NCBI RefSeq assembly: GCF_033118175.1
Contig: NC_083691.1
Location: 17,581,001 to 17,645,000 of the forward strand
DNA length: 64,000 nucleotides
Source of the DNA: Dama dama
Taxonomy: Eukaryota > Chordata > Mammalia > Artiodactyla > Cervidae
Direction: 5' to 3'
Positions 31,414-43,384 of this stretch are shown piece after piece. Position 1 is the first letter of the stretch. Each line of letters begins with the position of its first letter. The translations under genes and the position numbers were made by a program. The notes beneath the pieces are model-generated. The model was given only the letters and a program-made list of their open reading frames with translations. It did no database searches and was not told the origin of the DNA.

Positions 31414-33429
31414 GGGTATTGACAAATACTGACCAAAGCTCGGCATTCCAGATTCAGGGTGAGATCAACAGAAGGTCTCTAGTCCCAGGCTCATGGAGCT
31501 CTGTCTGCTTTAGGTCGTCCATTGATTTGATCACAGGCCCTTCCTTATTCCAAACTGTGCGTCTAGGCATGTATGCCACCTTGCTTCGATCTGGGGCCGG
31601 CACTGTGGTAATGGTAATTTTTTCCTGTGGTATGCATGAGCGTTCCTATGGGAACATAATTTAGCTGGACATATTAAATCATGTCATCAGCAGTCACAAG
31701 CCCACTGAATTATTGATGAGTGCCTGTGAAATCAAAGTGTATCTACAGAGTTACACGTGGAAGCAGAGATTCATTTACAGTCAACTTTATTCTGGAAGGT
31801 CTCCATCTGACAGAGCATTGCCCAAGAACGATCTTTTCAGGGCTTTGTGTCTTAGGCTCTTCAGGACCCGCATGATGTCTTTGAAAGGGCCGTGCAAACT
31901 CTCAAGTAAATATAAATTCTATGGTGCTTTTCATTCCAGGTGCTTGTCTTGTATTTAGGAGCTGGAATACACAGAAGGACTTTCCAGTCTGCATATTACC
32001 TAAGCCTGCTGCCTCCACTTCCACCCAAAATGACAGCGCCACCCCCTCCGCCGGATTCCTCAGCATCTGCGGGTGATGCTGAGCAGCACCAGACCAGGCA
32101 CTGGCTCTTCGGCTTCTCTTCCTGGTTTGCGTTGTCTTCCCACATGCATCCACATGCCTGATCCCTGGGTTCTTACCCCTCTTCTCATACAGTCTGGGGA
32201 GAATGATAATCGAGCCTGTGGATGAGGGTGGCAGATGGCATTGGTGGGGCCCACGGAGGTGCCTGACAACTTCTAGCACTCTCAGAAGGTGGGAACACAT
32301 AATGTGTTTTGTTTTCTCCCGCAGGTCCTAGTTGCACGAGAAAGGCTAGCCGCATCATCCTAACTACAAATGAAACTAACACGTGTCCGTAGATGGACTG
32401 GTTAACAGCTTCGGTAAAAGTGTGGTTTGGAGAGGCGGCTGCACGCTCTCGAGAACTGAGGTTTGGCTTCAGACTTTATGGCAATTCTCATCTTTACAGC
32501 AACCGTAAACAAGTCTCATTATAAATCCTGTGTATTTAGTCTTCCCAAGGGCCGTGGGCTGAGAGATATGCAAATATTTTTTTGATGAGTGTAATACAAT
32601 CCTGTATTAGGAAGACAGGTCGTGTGGGCAAGTGACTAGCCGAGACCGAGACCGAGACCCTCCCTTCTCCCTATGAAGTGGCTGTTACTCGGAGAACCTG
32701 TGGAGTTTGGGGAAATTTATGGGAAGGAGCAGGAAGAACAGGATCCCACATCATCAGTTACATCAAGTAAACTGAGGTCAAGGAGCAGGTGACAGACACT
32801 GCTGCCAGAATACATCACTGTGATCACTGAGCTGACAGTGTTTGTACTGATGAGAATGACATAGGAAGTTCTTGTAAAATTTGGGAGGATTTTCATAACA
32901 TGATCAAGATAGATGCAATTTCTACCAGGGCCCCATCTCCCTACACATGGCTGGAAAGCATCTGATTCAGATTATCCTGACATCTTGGAGTGGGCTTTGC
33001 TTGAAACAGTTTTTATGGCCTGCAGACTCCAAGAAGCTTGCACGTCCAATTTGTTGATCAACCCACAGTTAGTCATGTATGCTCCCAAGCTCTGTGCCCT
33101 CCTTTTCTGAAGCAGATAGGACCTAGGGAAGGACCAGTGTTTTTTCTTTTGGTGATTTCAACCCCAATTTTTCACTTAAACCTCTTATTGTAAATTATAA
33201 ATGCAACACAAATATATAACCCAGACATGCAGGTGCAACTAGCGTGAGGTGGGGTGCCCTGTGCCTGAACTGTTGGAGCTGGTGGCCAATTACATTTATA
33301 ACCCTCATCACTGGTGCTTCTCCAGCCCATTCAGGGAAGGATCAGTGTGACAAAAAGAAATACTTTCTGCTCAGCATCACCTTGGAGAAGCAGAACCCAA
33401 TCTGAGTCTGAGCCGCTGATGGAACGATA
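31414..33429. other. Unique intergenic sequence
   Basis: No gene or clear repeat was seen in 2 kb. Contains a short (CGAGAC)3 run at about 32642-32659. Frames of up to 132 codons (31902-32300, minus) overlap others and have no recognisable domain. Confidence 0.5.
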
Positions 33430-33590
33430 TTAGTAATAATGACAATAATAGCATATGTGGTTGAGTAGTTACTGCATGCCAGGCATGCTTTCAAACACTG
33501 CATGCTTTCACTTAACCTTTCAACAGTCACACGATGCAGATACAGACGAGGAAACTGAGGCACATGGCTGGATAGGAGGCCATAGCAGGG
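33430..33590 (-). repeat. MIR SINE (antisense)
   Basis: 'GTTACTGCATGCCAGGCATGC', 'CTTAACCTTTCAACAGTCACACGATG' and 'CGAGGAAACTGAGGCACATGG' follow the reverse MIR consensus. Confidence 0.8.
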
Positions 33591-33667
33591 TAAAATGTTG
33601 AAACAGGAAAAAATAGAGATGGAGACTAGATGTGTCTCTTTTAACCTCTAGTTCAAATTTCCAAATT

Positions 33668-33873
33668 GGCTTCCCTGGTGGTTCAGACAGTGAAGTGTCT
33701 GCCTGCAATGCAGGAGACCCCGGTTTGATCCCTGGGTTGGGAAGATCCCCTGGAGAAGGAAATGGCAACCCACTCCAGGACCCTTGCCTGGAAAGTTCCA
33801 TGGACGGAGGAGCCTGGTAGGTTACAGTCCATGGGGTCACAAAGAGTTGGATACAACTGGGTGAATTCACTTC
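33668..33873 (+). mobile_element. Bov-tA SINE
   Basis: Sense copy with head 'GGCTTCCCTGGTGGTTCAG', B box GGTTTGATCCC and body 'CAACCCACTCCAGGACCC'. The target duplication TTCCAAATT lies at 33659-33667 and 33874-33882. Confidence 0.95.
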
Positions 33874-33882
33874 TTCCAAATT

Positions 33883-35302
33883 TCTACTGATGATCCCTTG
33901 TTTTTCTGCTGACAAGCATGAAATAAAGATCATTGCACTTAAACTTACAGCATGAGTTTCTCAAGTGTTCACACACACAGGGTTCGGTGTCAATCCATGG
34001 ATCTGATAAGACTTATAAACGCCACCCAATGACACAGAACACATGGTGATACAAAGCAAATAAGGCACATTTGCAACAGCCAAAAATTGCTTTGCATAGT
34101 AAAGTTGTGACTTTAATGAGCTGTAAGTGTTGTACTCGCGTGATTTACAGCGGACACTCCCTAAAAGCGACATTCCTACAACTGATACCCTGGCAAAAAT
34201 TTTCAAGCCTCATCTTCATCAGAGAAACGATTTTCTTTTCTGCAAATGGCCTCTAAATGAAAAGAGGAATTTGTATCAGTTATTTGGCCCTGAAGACATA
34301 GTATTGATCTACAAAATGAATTTCAGAAGGGGGAGAGGCAGGAAGTGAGATGGAAAATAAAATATTTTTAAGTGACTTGAACGTGGTGAAGCCAGAAGGG
34401 TGTCCTGGCTACAGGGAAAGGAGAGCTGCATCCAGGGCTATGGCATCTCATGGTGTTTGCACTGCCCACTTACTCAGTCTTACTGAACCCCAAGTCCCCT
34501 TGTATCTTACTTAACCTGCTGAGGCGAAGCCTGTAACAGCGGAAACAAACATGGAGGTGTTAGTTAGGAAAAACACCGTTGGAACAGTTACAGACTGTGT
34601 GTTATCTACAGGTCATCGGACAAAGGCCAAGGAAACCGCAGCTGCCTCGCACAAAGAGTTAGAGGCGGTCCCAGCCAGGCTGTGATGAGAACAGAGAGAC
34701 AAAGTGAGGTGCAAAAGAGAACGGAAATGTCACCCCAGGCACTCCCGAGCAGGAAGAGAGGACTCCTCCACGTCCAAATGCACCGCTGTGGGCTTTCCTA
34801 GCTGGTTGGTTCAACACAGTGGAAGCCTGAAGTCAAATTCCAACCAGCTTAATGCTAGAGATCCCCTCATTTCAAGAGCCCAGACATGGTAGTCTGCAGG
34901 CTGCTTTCAGCCTTTTCAGTGACTTAATTTCACCTGTTCTGCCCCACACCATGCATATTACATAGCCGACCTGAAAAAATCATGTTGATTCTGAAGAATA
35001 AATCAATTCCTACAGACAAGATGCAGACCAATAAATGTTACAGAATGCCTGAAAGGGCCTCAAGCTGGCCCCCCTCCCTCCCCCACCAGCCATGTGACCT
35101 TCAACCTCCTACTGAAGCCCCTGGGCCTTGTTTCCACATTAAGAAATGGATTTTTTTTTAATGTCTGCTCCATCTGTGTCAGGGTTGGTCTGTCTGCTGC
35201 AGTTGTGAGTATCAAATACATTCATGACGCAAGAGCATTTTGTGTACTGCACAGCCATCTGAAAAAGCCTGTCTCCCCTTCAGGGCCCCATTGTGGTTAG
35301 CT
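33883..35302. other. Unique intergenic sequence
   Basis: No gene or repeat was recognised. Confidence 0.5.
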
Positions 35303-35512
35303 TGGCTTCCCTGCTGGCTTAGACGGTAAAGAATCTGCCTGCAATGCAGTAGACCCGGGTTCCATCCCTGGGTTGGGAAGATCCCCTGGAGAAGGGAATG
35401 GCAACTCATTCCAGTATTCTGGCCTGGAAAATCCCATGGACACAGGAACCTGGCCGACTACAGTTCATGTGCTCACAAGGAATCAGACACGACTAAGCAA
35501 CTAACACTTCAC
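35303..35512 (+). mobile_element. Bov-tA SINE
   Basis: Sense copy, head 'GGCTTCCCTGCTGGCTTAGACGG', B box GGTTCCATCCC, end 'GACACGACTAAGCAAC'. No flanking duplication was identified. Confidence 0.94.
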
Positions 35513-35924
35513 ACCTCAGGGACATTTGACTATTTGGGCCAATAGAATGGATAGAAGTGTATTTTGCATGTGAGAAGGATATTCATTTTTAAAGGCCAGA
35601 GAATGGACTGTTTGGGTTGACTTGTGTCCCACAAAACATCATCATTAATGGAAATGGGAGCTGAAGGACCAATGGGATGAAAGCGGCAGAGACGAAGACA
35701 GGATTGAAAAGAGAAATGTGAAGTTTGGAAATATTGAGACTGAGAAGTGAACTGATTGAGATCTACAAAGGCATTAAAGTGCAAATACAAAGGGAGACCG
35801 TTACGATCTACCACAGTTGATATCTGCTGGATGCTGGTGGGACACACGCACATATACACACAACCAGTGGAGGTTGATGCAAATCTATATGGGGGAAGTT
35901 TTTAGAAATGAGTAGGATTCAAAC
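35513..35924. other. Unique sequence upstream of BovB
   Basis: No gene or repeat was recognised. BovB similarity starts only at about 35925, so this stretch marks the 5' truncation point. Confidence 0.5.
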
Positions 35925-37400
35925 AAAGCTACCTACAAACAAAGCTAGTGGAGGTGATGGAATTCCAGTTGAGCTATTTCAAATCCTGAAAGATGATGTT
36001 GTGAAAGTGCTGCATTCAATATGCCAGCAAATTTGGAAAACTCAGCAATGGCCACAGGACTGGAAAAGGTCAGTTTTCATTCCAATCCCAAAGAAAGGCA
36101 ATCCCAAAGAATGCTCAAACTACCACACAATTGCACTCATCTCACACGCTAGTAAAGTAATGCTCAAAATTTTCCAAACCAGGCTTCAAAACAATACGTG
36201 AACCGTGAACTTCCAGATGTTCCAGCTGGTTTTAGAAAAGGCAGAGGAACCAGAGATCAAATTGCCAACATCCACTGGATCATCAAAAAAGCAAGAGAGT
36301 TCCAGAAAAACACCTATTTCTGCTTTATTGACTATGCCAAAGCCTTTGACTGTGTAGATCACAATAAACTGTGGAAAATTCTGAAAGAGATGGGAATACC
36401 AGACCACCTGACCTGCCTCTTGAGAAACCTGTATGCAGGTCAAGAAGCAACAGTTAGAACTGGACATGGAACAACAGACTCGTTCCAAATAGGAAAAGGA
36501 GTACATCAAGGCTGTATATTGTCACCCTGCTTATTTAACTTATATGCAGAGTACATCATGAGAAACGCTGGGCTGGAAGGAGCACAAGCTGGAATCAAGA
36601 TTGCCAGAAGAAATATCAATAACCTCAGATATGCAGATAACACCACCCTTATGGCAGAAAGTGAAGAGAAACTAAAAAGCCTCTTGATGAAAGTGAAAGA
36701 GGAGAGTGAAAAAGTTGGCTTAAAGTTCAACATTCAGAAAACGAAGATCATGGCATCTGGTCCCATCACTTTATGGGAAATAGATGGGGAAACAGTGGAA
36801 ACAGTGTCAGACTTTATTTTTTGGGGCTCCAAAATCACTGCAGATGGTGATTGCAGCCATGAAATTAAAAGACGCTTACTCCTTGGAAGGAAAGTTATGA
36901 CCAACTTAGATAGCATATTAAAAAGCAGAGACATTACTTTGCCAACAAAGGTCCGTCTAGTCAAAGCTATGGTTTTTCCAGTGGTCATGTATGGATGTGA
37001 GAGTTGGACTGTGAAGAAAGCTGAGAGCCAAAGAATTGATGCTTTTGAACTGTGGTGTTGAAGAAGGCTCTTGAGAGTCCCTTGGACTGCAAGGAGATCC
37101 AACCAGTCCATCCTAAAGGAGATCAGTCCTGGGTGTTCATTGGAAGGACTGATGCTGAAGCTGAAACTCCAATACTTTGGCCACCTCATACGAAGTGTTG
37201 ACTCATTGGAAAAAAAAAACCCTGATGCTGGGAGGGATTGGGGGCAGGAGGAGAAGGGAACAACAGAGGATGAGATGGCTGGATGGCATCACCAACTCAA
37301 TGGACATGGGTTTGAGTAATCTCCAGGAGCTGGTGATGGACAGGGAGGCCTGGCGTGCTGCAATTCATGGGGTCGCAAAGAGTCAGACACTACTGAGTGA
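35925..37400 (+). pseudogene. BovB reverse transcriptase pseudogene
   Basis: The frame opens at 35908 and runs to 36201, covering 'LPTNKASGGDGIPVELFQ' and 'FIPIPKKGNPKECSNY'. A two-base insertion near 36190 then shifts the frame. The main piece (36198-37061, 287 codons) shows RT motifs in order: PAGFRKGRGTRDQ (residues 9-21), motif A FIDYAKAFD (43-51, Asp45 kept), motif B GVHQGCILSP (101-110, where the family usually has GVRQG) and motif C YADN (145-148) in place of catalytic YADD. A TGA at 37059-37061 replaces a tryptophan codon, and a 10-base A run at about 37209-37218 shifts the frame again. Each of the four lesions alone would disable the enzyme. Confidence 0.95.
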
Positions 37401-37421
37401 TTGAACTGAACTGAACTGAGG
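35925..37421 (+). mobile_element. BovB (RTE-clade) LINE, 5'-truncated
   Basis: About 1.5 kb of the roughly 3 kb BovB element. It runs from inside the reverse-transcriptase region ('LPTNKASGGDGIP') to the 3' terminus, a short (TGAAC)n tail at about 37401-37419. The endonuclease and N-terminal half are missing, as usual for 5'-truncated LINE insertions. It is the longest BovB copy in the window and the only one with the palm domain. BovB is known to have entered ruminants by horizontal transfer and supplies the machinery that mobilises Bov-tA SINEs, so this copy belongs to the family that built much of the surrounding repeat landscape. No convincing target duplication was seen. Confidence 0.96.
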
Positions 37422-37794
37422 ATTCAATCCTTAAAAAGATGGGCACTGAGAGGAAAGGGGACACTCCTGGAGAGGAGAAGGTTAATTGACCATTGGTCAA
37501 ACCAGAAACAAGGAGGCATTGATCAGCTTCACAGGAAGAGCTGTTACAGTTTGTACAGAAATCATTGCTCTGCTCAGTTCAGACCACCTGACCTGACCTC
37601 AGCATCTCAAGGAAAGGATGTCATTGCCTGGCTCTCTCCTTCCTCTTCCTTTACCTGCAATGCCAGGTAAAGTGACATTGAGCAGACAGAAGCCAAGCTT
37701 CCCACTAAGAAGGTGCACTTTTGGAAGCAGGCCTGCCTTGGGCATTCCAAAGATCTACTGGTGAAGGTCATCTTGCTGTTTATTGTTTATTTTT
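37422..37794. other. Unique sequence between two BovB copies
   Basis: No gene or repeat was recognised. It separates a sense BovB from an antisense one, so a 350-bp spacer lies between convergent 3' ends. Confidence 0.5.
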
Positions 37795-38138
37795 GTGATT
37801 CAGTCTCTAAGCCATGTCTGACTCTTTGCAATCCCATGGACGGCAGCACAGCAGGCTTCCCTGTCCTTCACTAGTTCCCAGAGTTTGTTCAAATTCATGT
37901 CCATTAAGTCAGTGATGCCATCCAACCATCTCATCCTCTGCTGCCCCCTTTTCCTTTTGCCTTCACTGTTTCCCAGCATCAGGATCTTTTCCAGTGAGTC
38001 CACTCTTCACATCAGATGGCCAACGTATTTGAGCTTCAGCTTCAGCATCTATCCTTCCAACAAATATTCAGGGTTGATTTCCTTTAGGATTGACTGGTTT
38101 GATCTTGCAGTCCAAAGGACTCTCTAGAGTCTTCTCCA
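37795..38138 (-). mobile_element. BovB LINE 3' fragment
   Basis: Antisense 5'-truncated BovB: 'GATTCAGTCTCTAAGCCATGTC', 'CATGTCCATTAAGTCAGTGATGCC', 'TTCAGGGTTGATTTCC' and 'GTCCAAAGGACTCTCTAGAGTCTTCTCC'. It converges with the larger sense BovB at 35925-37421. The pair could pair as a hairpin in a read-through transcript. Confidence 0.93.
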
Positions 38139-40098
38139 GGACTGTCTATGTCTTGTTTGCTGGACCTGAGAAACTTCTACTGCTGTCATGGGAAGTTGAA
38201 AATAAACACTCCTTCTTTCAGCCTTCACTCACCAGATTCAGACTTTGGGGCCCAGGACTCAGGAAACCTGCTCCCAAAAACACAGTAGATAGGGATCTTT
38301 TTTCCCTAACAAATGTTTAAGCAATTTGGGAGCAATCAAACAACATGTCCTTCCTAGTAAGAGAATAAGAAAATTCTGCACTCTGTTTACTGGGAATGGG
38401 AGATCCACATTATCGGGACCTGCCCAACGGGAGTCTCACGTTGACAGGGTGTCTTGGGTCACACAGTGCTCCGCTTCTCGGAGCCTCCAGGGACATGGCC
38501 ACTTACTGCACAAGATGTTCATGTACCACAATTAGAATTAAGTGAGCATATGGCAGGAAAAATCTGCTCACAGGAAACAAAAAAAAAATGAAAACTAATA
38601 TCGCAGGGAAATTGTGCAATTTAGGCAGAGTTGTCTGCGAGGCTATGGACACAGCGATGCCCAACCAGAGGATGAAGAGCAAGGGGCCACCCTGGGGAGG
38701 ATGGCAAGTGCTGGGAGTTCAGACCACCCCTGGCTCCTGCCTGCAACCAAACATCCAGCTTCCAGTCCCTACTGATGTTGGTGTCTCCTGCAAGCTCGCT
38801 TGGAAGAATCAGTCCTTTTAACTAGGAGTGAAAGATAATTCACAGAAACAGAATTAGCATTTTTTTACCTTGACTTATATTTTAGTTACTCTGGCTTCAA
38901 AAAGAATTTCATTGAATGCTTCCCCAATACAACTCATGGGTCATAAAACCAGGGAACACCCAGGCACCTCCCATAAGGAGGCAGGACGGTCATGCTAACA
39001 ACCTCATTCATCAAAGAAAGGCTTCTCAGCTTTGCAAAACATGCCCTTTCTTCCTCTGGTCACCTTGTAACTATCAAACCAGCCAGAAAGTTGTCTCTAA
39101 TCTCTGTTACTTGCCAGCTTTGGCTCTAGATGAGCTGTCCAAGGGAGCCCCAGACTGTGACATCCGGCTCTAGTGAAGGGAACCTCGTTGTTAAATATGA
39201 CCCTCCTTTGGTCCAGTGTTCTCACAAATAAAATCCAATTTTGCAGTGCCGGTTTCTAATTCAAGTTCCTGACAACAATCTCACTTAGCTTCACTTCGCT
39301 AACCACGAAGAATATGGAACTCAACACAAACCAGTAACAGGACCTGGAAAACACTTGTGGTGACTCTAATCTGCCACACCTCCAGTCTGCATTGCCCCCT
39401 GCAGCCCCTCTCTGAATCCTGGCTGGGCTGGAGTAGACAATAACATGTGACACAGTCAGACGGGGTCAGGCCATCCCAGTGACCTCATGTTAACCTGACT
39501 CCCTTGCATGCGGAGGTCCTGGGAGTTAAGACTTCAGCACAGGGATGCGATGGGGGATAATTCCACCCATAACAGCATCTTATATTTCTTGGTGTTTCCA
39601 GTTCTCAGGGTGTAGGTCTCTTTGGAAGTGAGAGAGGAGCCATCAAGGCCAGAGAGAGAGAGATGGGAGAGAAAGAAACAAGGAAGAAAAGGATGCTCCT
39701 GTGTATAGAAAGAGAAGGAGAAAGTTTACGAAGAAGATGTAGGCAGGAGACCAAAGGCTATAGGGTAACTCTGGTGAAAAAGTGAGACAAACTACCCTAT
39801 TGGAGCTCCCCACTGCTCCAAAAAGGTGACTCCCAGGATAGCTATCAACTGGAGGAATAAGAAAGAATTAAGATCGTGAACGGTGTAGAGAAGACCGGTA
39901 GTCGATGTGGGTGGTGGGATGGGGAAGAAAGTTGTTGGCAGGATATGAAAAGTGGTTGAAAGCCTGGAGCATCAGAAAGAGAAGGAGGAAGCAGAGGAGA
40001 GATGCTGAGACTGTTACTGAGAGATGCAGCTTCCGGGAACTCTTACTACACGTCTCACTTAAAATGCTGGCAGAGAAACAGACGGACTTTAATTCTAC
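38139..40098. other. Unique sequence, possible old LTR remnant
   Basis: No gene was recognised. 38900-39260 has the feel of an LTR 3' part (see finding at 39000-39275) but could not be assigned. 39640-39740 is purine-rich with (AG)n. Confidence 0.4.
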
Positions 40099-40306
40099 TG
40101 AAAGAAAGTGAAAGTGAAGTCTCTCAGTCGTGTCCGACTCTTTGCGACCCCATGGACCAGGTTCCTCCGTCCATGGGATTTTCCAGGCAAGAACACTGGA
40201 GTGGGCTGCCATTTCCTCCTCCAAGAGATCTTCCCGGCCCAGGGATTGAACCCCGGCCTCCCGCATTGTAGACAGATGTTTTACTGTCTGAGCCACCAGG
40301 GAAGTC
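40099..40306 (-). mobile_element. Bov-tA SINE
   Basis: Antisense copy starting with the GAAAGTGAAAGTGAAG tail complement and ending 'GAGCCACCAGGGAAG'. TTAATTCTAC flanks at 40089-40098 and 40320-40329. Thirteen extra bases sit between the SINE 5' end and the downstream repeat, suggesting untemplated or read-through 5' sequence. Confidence 0.93.
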
Positions 40307-40329
40307 ATTGGCAGGTTGGTTAATTCTAC

Positions 40330-42954
40330 CACTCCAATGATTACTGGCCTAAGGAGCAGCTAGAAGAAAAAATAGACAACAGGAAATAGAGAGGAACTAA
40401 GTGGAAAAGCATCTAATTCAAAATTATAGAATTTTCTATGAGCACAAAATAGAAATCTCTCTGTATAAACAGGCATAATTTTAGGCATATGGATACAGGT
40501 AATCACATCACAAATGCTTTGGAATAGAGGTTGGCTGTATTTAGTTGAAATTAATATCAAGAAATAATCCTAAGTCATTTTGCTTAATGCATCATAAAGA
40601 ATTCAAATATTCTAAAATGTGATGAACAAGATGAGAAAAGCTAACTTTACCTCTGCATTTAATCTTATCAAAGAAAAGAAAAAAATCGGTTCCCATCTAA
40701 CAACTGCTACATAAATAGAAAAATATTTTATAAACATGACACCAAATAAACTTCTCCATGTCTAAATTTGCTTTCTAAAACTATGTAGGGCTGTAAAAAA
40801 AAATTGTTACAAAAATATTCCTACACAAAGACACAATGTGTTATCACCTTGTAAGGGTCCTTAGATCACCATGAATGTTTCACTGTACAGATGCAACTGT
40901 TTCTAAGTCAAGTCTGGAACATGTGTCATGGTTTCTTTGTAAACAATATATTTTTAATGAAACCCTACAGTCCACTTATGGAAACTAATTCTATACCCAG
41001 CAGTAGCGCATATAGAGAGCATCTGAAAGTTTTTAACACTAAAATGAGAATAGATTCCTCCAGGTATCCCAGTGCTGGAGTAAAAGCACTTAACAGAATT
41101 CAGCATGTGGATAGAATATTCTTCCAGCTAGAAAAGAGCCAGGAGAAGACAGTCAGCCGATGTGCTTAGAAATTCCCGGCTTCTCATTATTAAAGTACTG
41201 TCTGTTCACCTGCTGCATCCAGATCAGAGCGTCAGGCCTGAGCCTTGCGCTGTGAACCAGGATGTCTGGCGCAGGGCAGCTGGACGGCTCTGAGCATCTT
41301 CTCTTGTCAGGAATGAATGAATCATCTCCAAAGATGTCAGCGTCTGCCCAAACCCTTCTCCATTAGAATAAATGGCAGATGGTGGTGTTTTTATATTTAA
41401 TCAGCTCCACCAAATGCAGCTTCATCTCTTATAAAACGAGACCATCTGCAACGTGTAGGTGTGCAGACCTCCCTCAATGCCCGCTACTGAAGCTTTTCCC
41501 GGGGAGGTAAAGCCATCCATGCTAACGTTTGTTGACATGAAGCACAATAAGCCTGGAAATCCTTTAACATAAAGCCCTGTGTTTTTCATAAATACTTGCA
41601 TTTAATAATCCTAAATATTTACAGTTGGAGGGCCCTTCATAGGAGGTTTGCAAGAAAGGTATATGTTTCCTGCCCAGCAGAGCTTGCAACCATGTCTGGG
41701 AAGCCTCTGGTTCTAAACTGTCTGAAAATGCTCTCATGACAAAAGCGGTCCTTTTCTTTGCCTGTAAATTGCCTCTACACACACTTTTATCTTGACTTTG
41801 ACATGAGTTCTTTCAGAGTAGGTCAGTTGTGGCTGCCAGAGTAGTCACTTTGAGACACACATACACACACACACTCTCACACACACATGACCACAGCAAC
41901 ATCAACAAAATATGTGTAACACAGTCACTGGCACATCACCACCTGGGTGGCGTCTGACCAGGTATGAAAAATGGAATACTTATTTTGAAACACTGGCAGA
42001 TGGAACCCCCACTCTGTTGGCCACAGAAAGCAGTGAACAATCTTACCACCAACGGTAGTCTTTACATTTTATTCCCTCGAGAATTGGAAGTGAGGGTCAG
42101 CAAAACAGGGGTCCAGAGAGCTAACTCTCTTCCCATGGCGAGAGTGTAATGGCTGGGGACCCATGTCCCCAGGATGGAGGAGTCTGCAGGTGCAGGAGGC
42201 TCTGGGATTCAGGGTCTCAGGGAACAAAGGACAAAAGCCGTCAGTTTCTCCCCAGACACAGGGTTACTGTGGAATAAGGAGGTAAGACATCATTCAACTT
42301 GAGGGTGTCTTTGGATTATTAGTTTAAACTTTGACCAGCCCCAGCCTCTCAAAGCCCAAACCCCTTAGCCTAGCACCCAGGGTTGTTCCATCCTGGCCCT
42401 GGCTGCTCCCCACCCTCCTCTGCTCCACAGGTCCCCATTCTTCAAAGAGCACCTCAATGATGTTGGTTGAGCAGCTTTCCAGCACCCCATAGTCACCCAC
42501 TTTGCAGGTTCCCTCTGCCCTTTATGTTTGCAAACGCAAGTCCCGATTACATATTTGCCGTTCTGTCTCCTCGCATCACTCCACATTCAGCTGTATTTCT
42601 CGTATTTATCCCTTTCAAGACTCCTCACATGAGCCCAGTGTAGAGTGAGGAGGTTAGGATAGATCTCTTGACTGAACGAATGTGCTGCAGGCTTTTGCTG
42701 TATAGAAATACCAGATTTGAGGAAGAGTGGAAAGGCACTGGACTTACTATTTTTCCTCCAAATCAACAGAAAGGGAAAATAGGTAAATAAGAAGGATGAA
42801 AGGAGCAGGAGGAGGAATGAGATGGTATGTGAAGGAGCATTCATTGGCAAAAAGTCAAACAAAATTAAGAATATATTGTATTCCAGGATCTTCAGGAAAA
42901 TGCACCACTCATCACTAAGCAGCTGCCCATGAGTTATAACCCACTAAGATATCC
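40330..42954. other. Unique sequence, AT-rich in its first part
   Basis: No gene or clear repeat was seen in 2.6 kb. An imperfect (CA)n at 41850-41889 is the only simple repeat. 41230-41660 is unique and moderately AT-rich, with no retroelement signature. Confidence 0.5.
41850..41889 (+). repeat. Imperfect (CA)n microsatellite
   Basis: AC units interrupted by ATAC and TCTC (GAGACACACATACACACACACACTC type). Confidence 0.85.
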
Positions 42955-43240
42955 AGCAGGATCTCAAATGTCACATGCTCCAAGAAAGCCTGTTAACTGA
43001 CCCTGCCACCCACTCCTTCCCTACAAGCCCATCACCAGCGTCAGGTCTCCTCTCCTTTCTTCTCCCTCAGGAAACAGCCTTATCACCCCCCAGCCACTTG
43101 GGCAGGAACTAAGGAGCAGCAAATCCTATAAATGGAGACCCCAGGGCCTCTCATCCTTCCAGTCACCGTTTGCCCCGCTAATTGTGACAGCCCCTGTAGG
43201 CACTCAACAAATCCCATCAGCTGACTGGTGGGTTCCTCCA
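42955..43240 (+). repeat. L2 LINE 3' end
   Basis: 'GATCTCAAATGTCACATGCTCCAAGAAAGCCTG' type block, 'ACTGACCCTGCCACCC' and, near the end, 'CCCTGTAGGCACTCAACAAATCCC' match the L2 3' terminal order. Confidence 0.65.
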
Positions 43241-43384
43241 GTATAACCAGTGTTTCAGCTCTCTGTAGATAAATGGTCTAAATGAAAGTATATGGAGACC
43301 TTTGGAAAGTTCCTACCTCTGATTCTCTTGGCAAATACATTTTTATCCTTTTTATCCTATGTGCATTAAAAATGGTAAGTTCAT

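Noticed and set aside
30844..31446. 200-codon minus-strand open frame
   Set aside because: Spans an L1 A tail, unique DNA and a Bov-tA. The only recognisable wording is SINE-derived.
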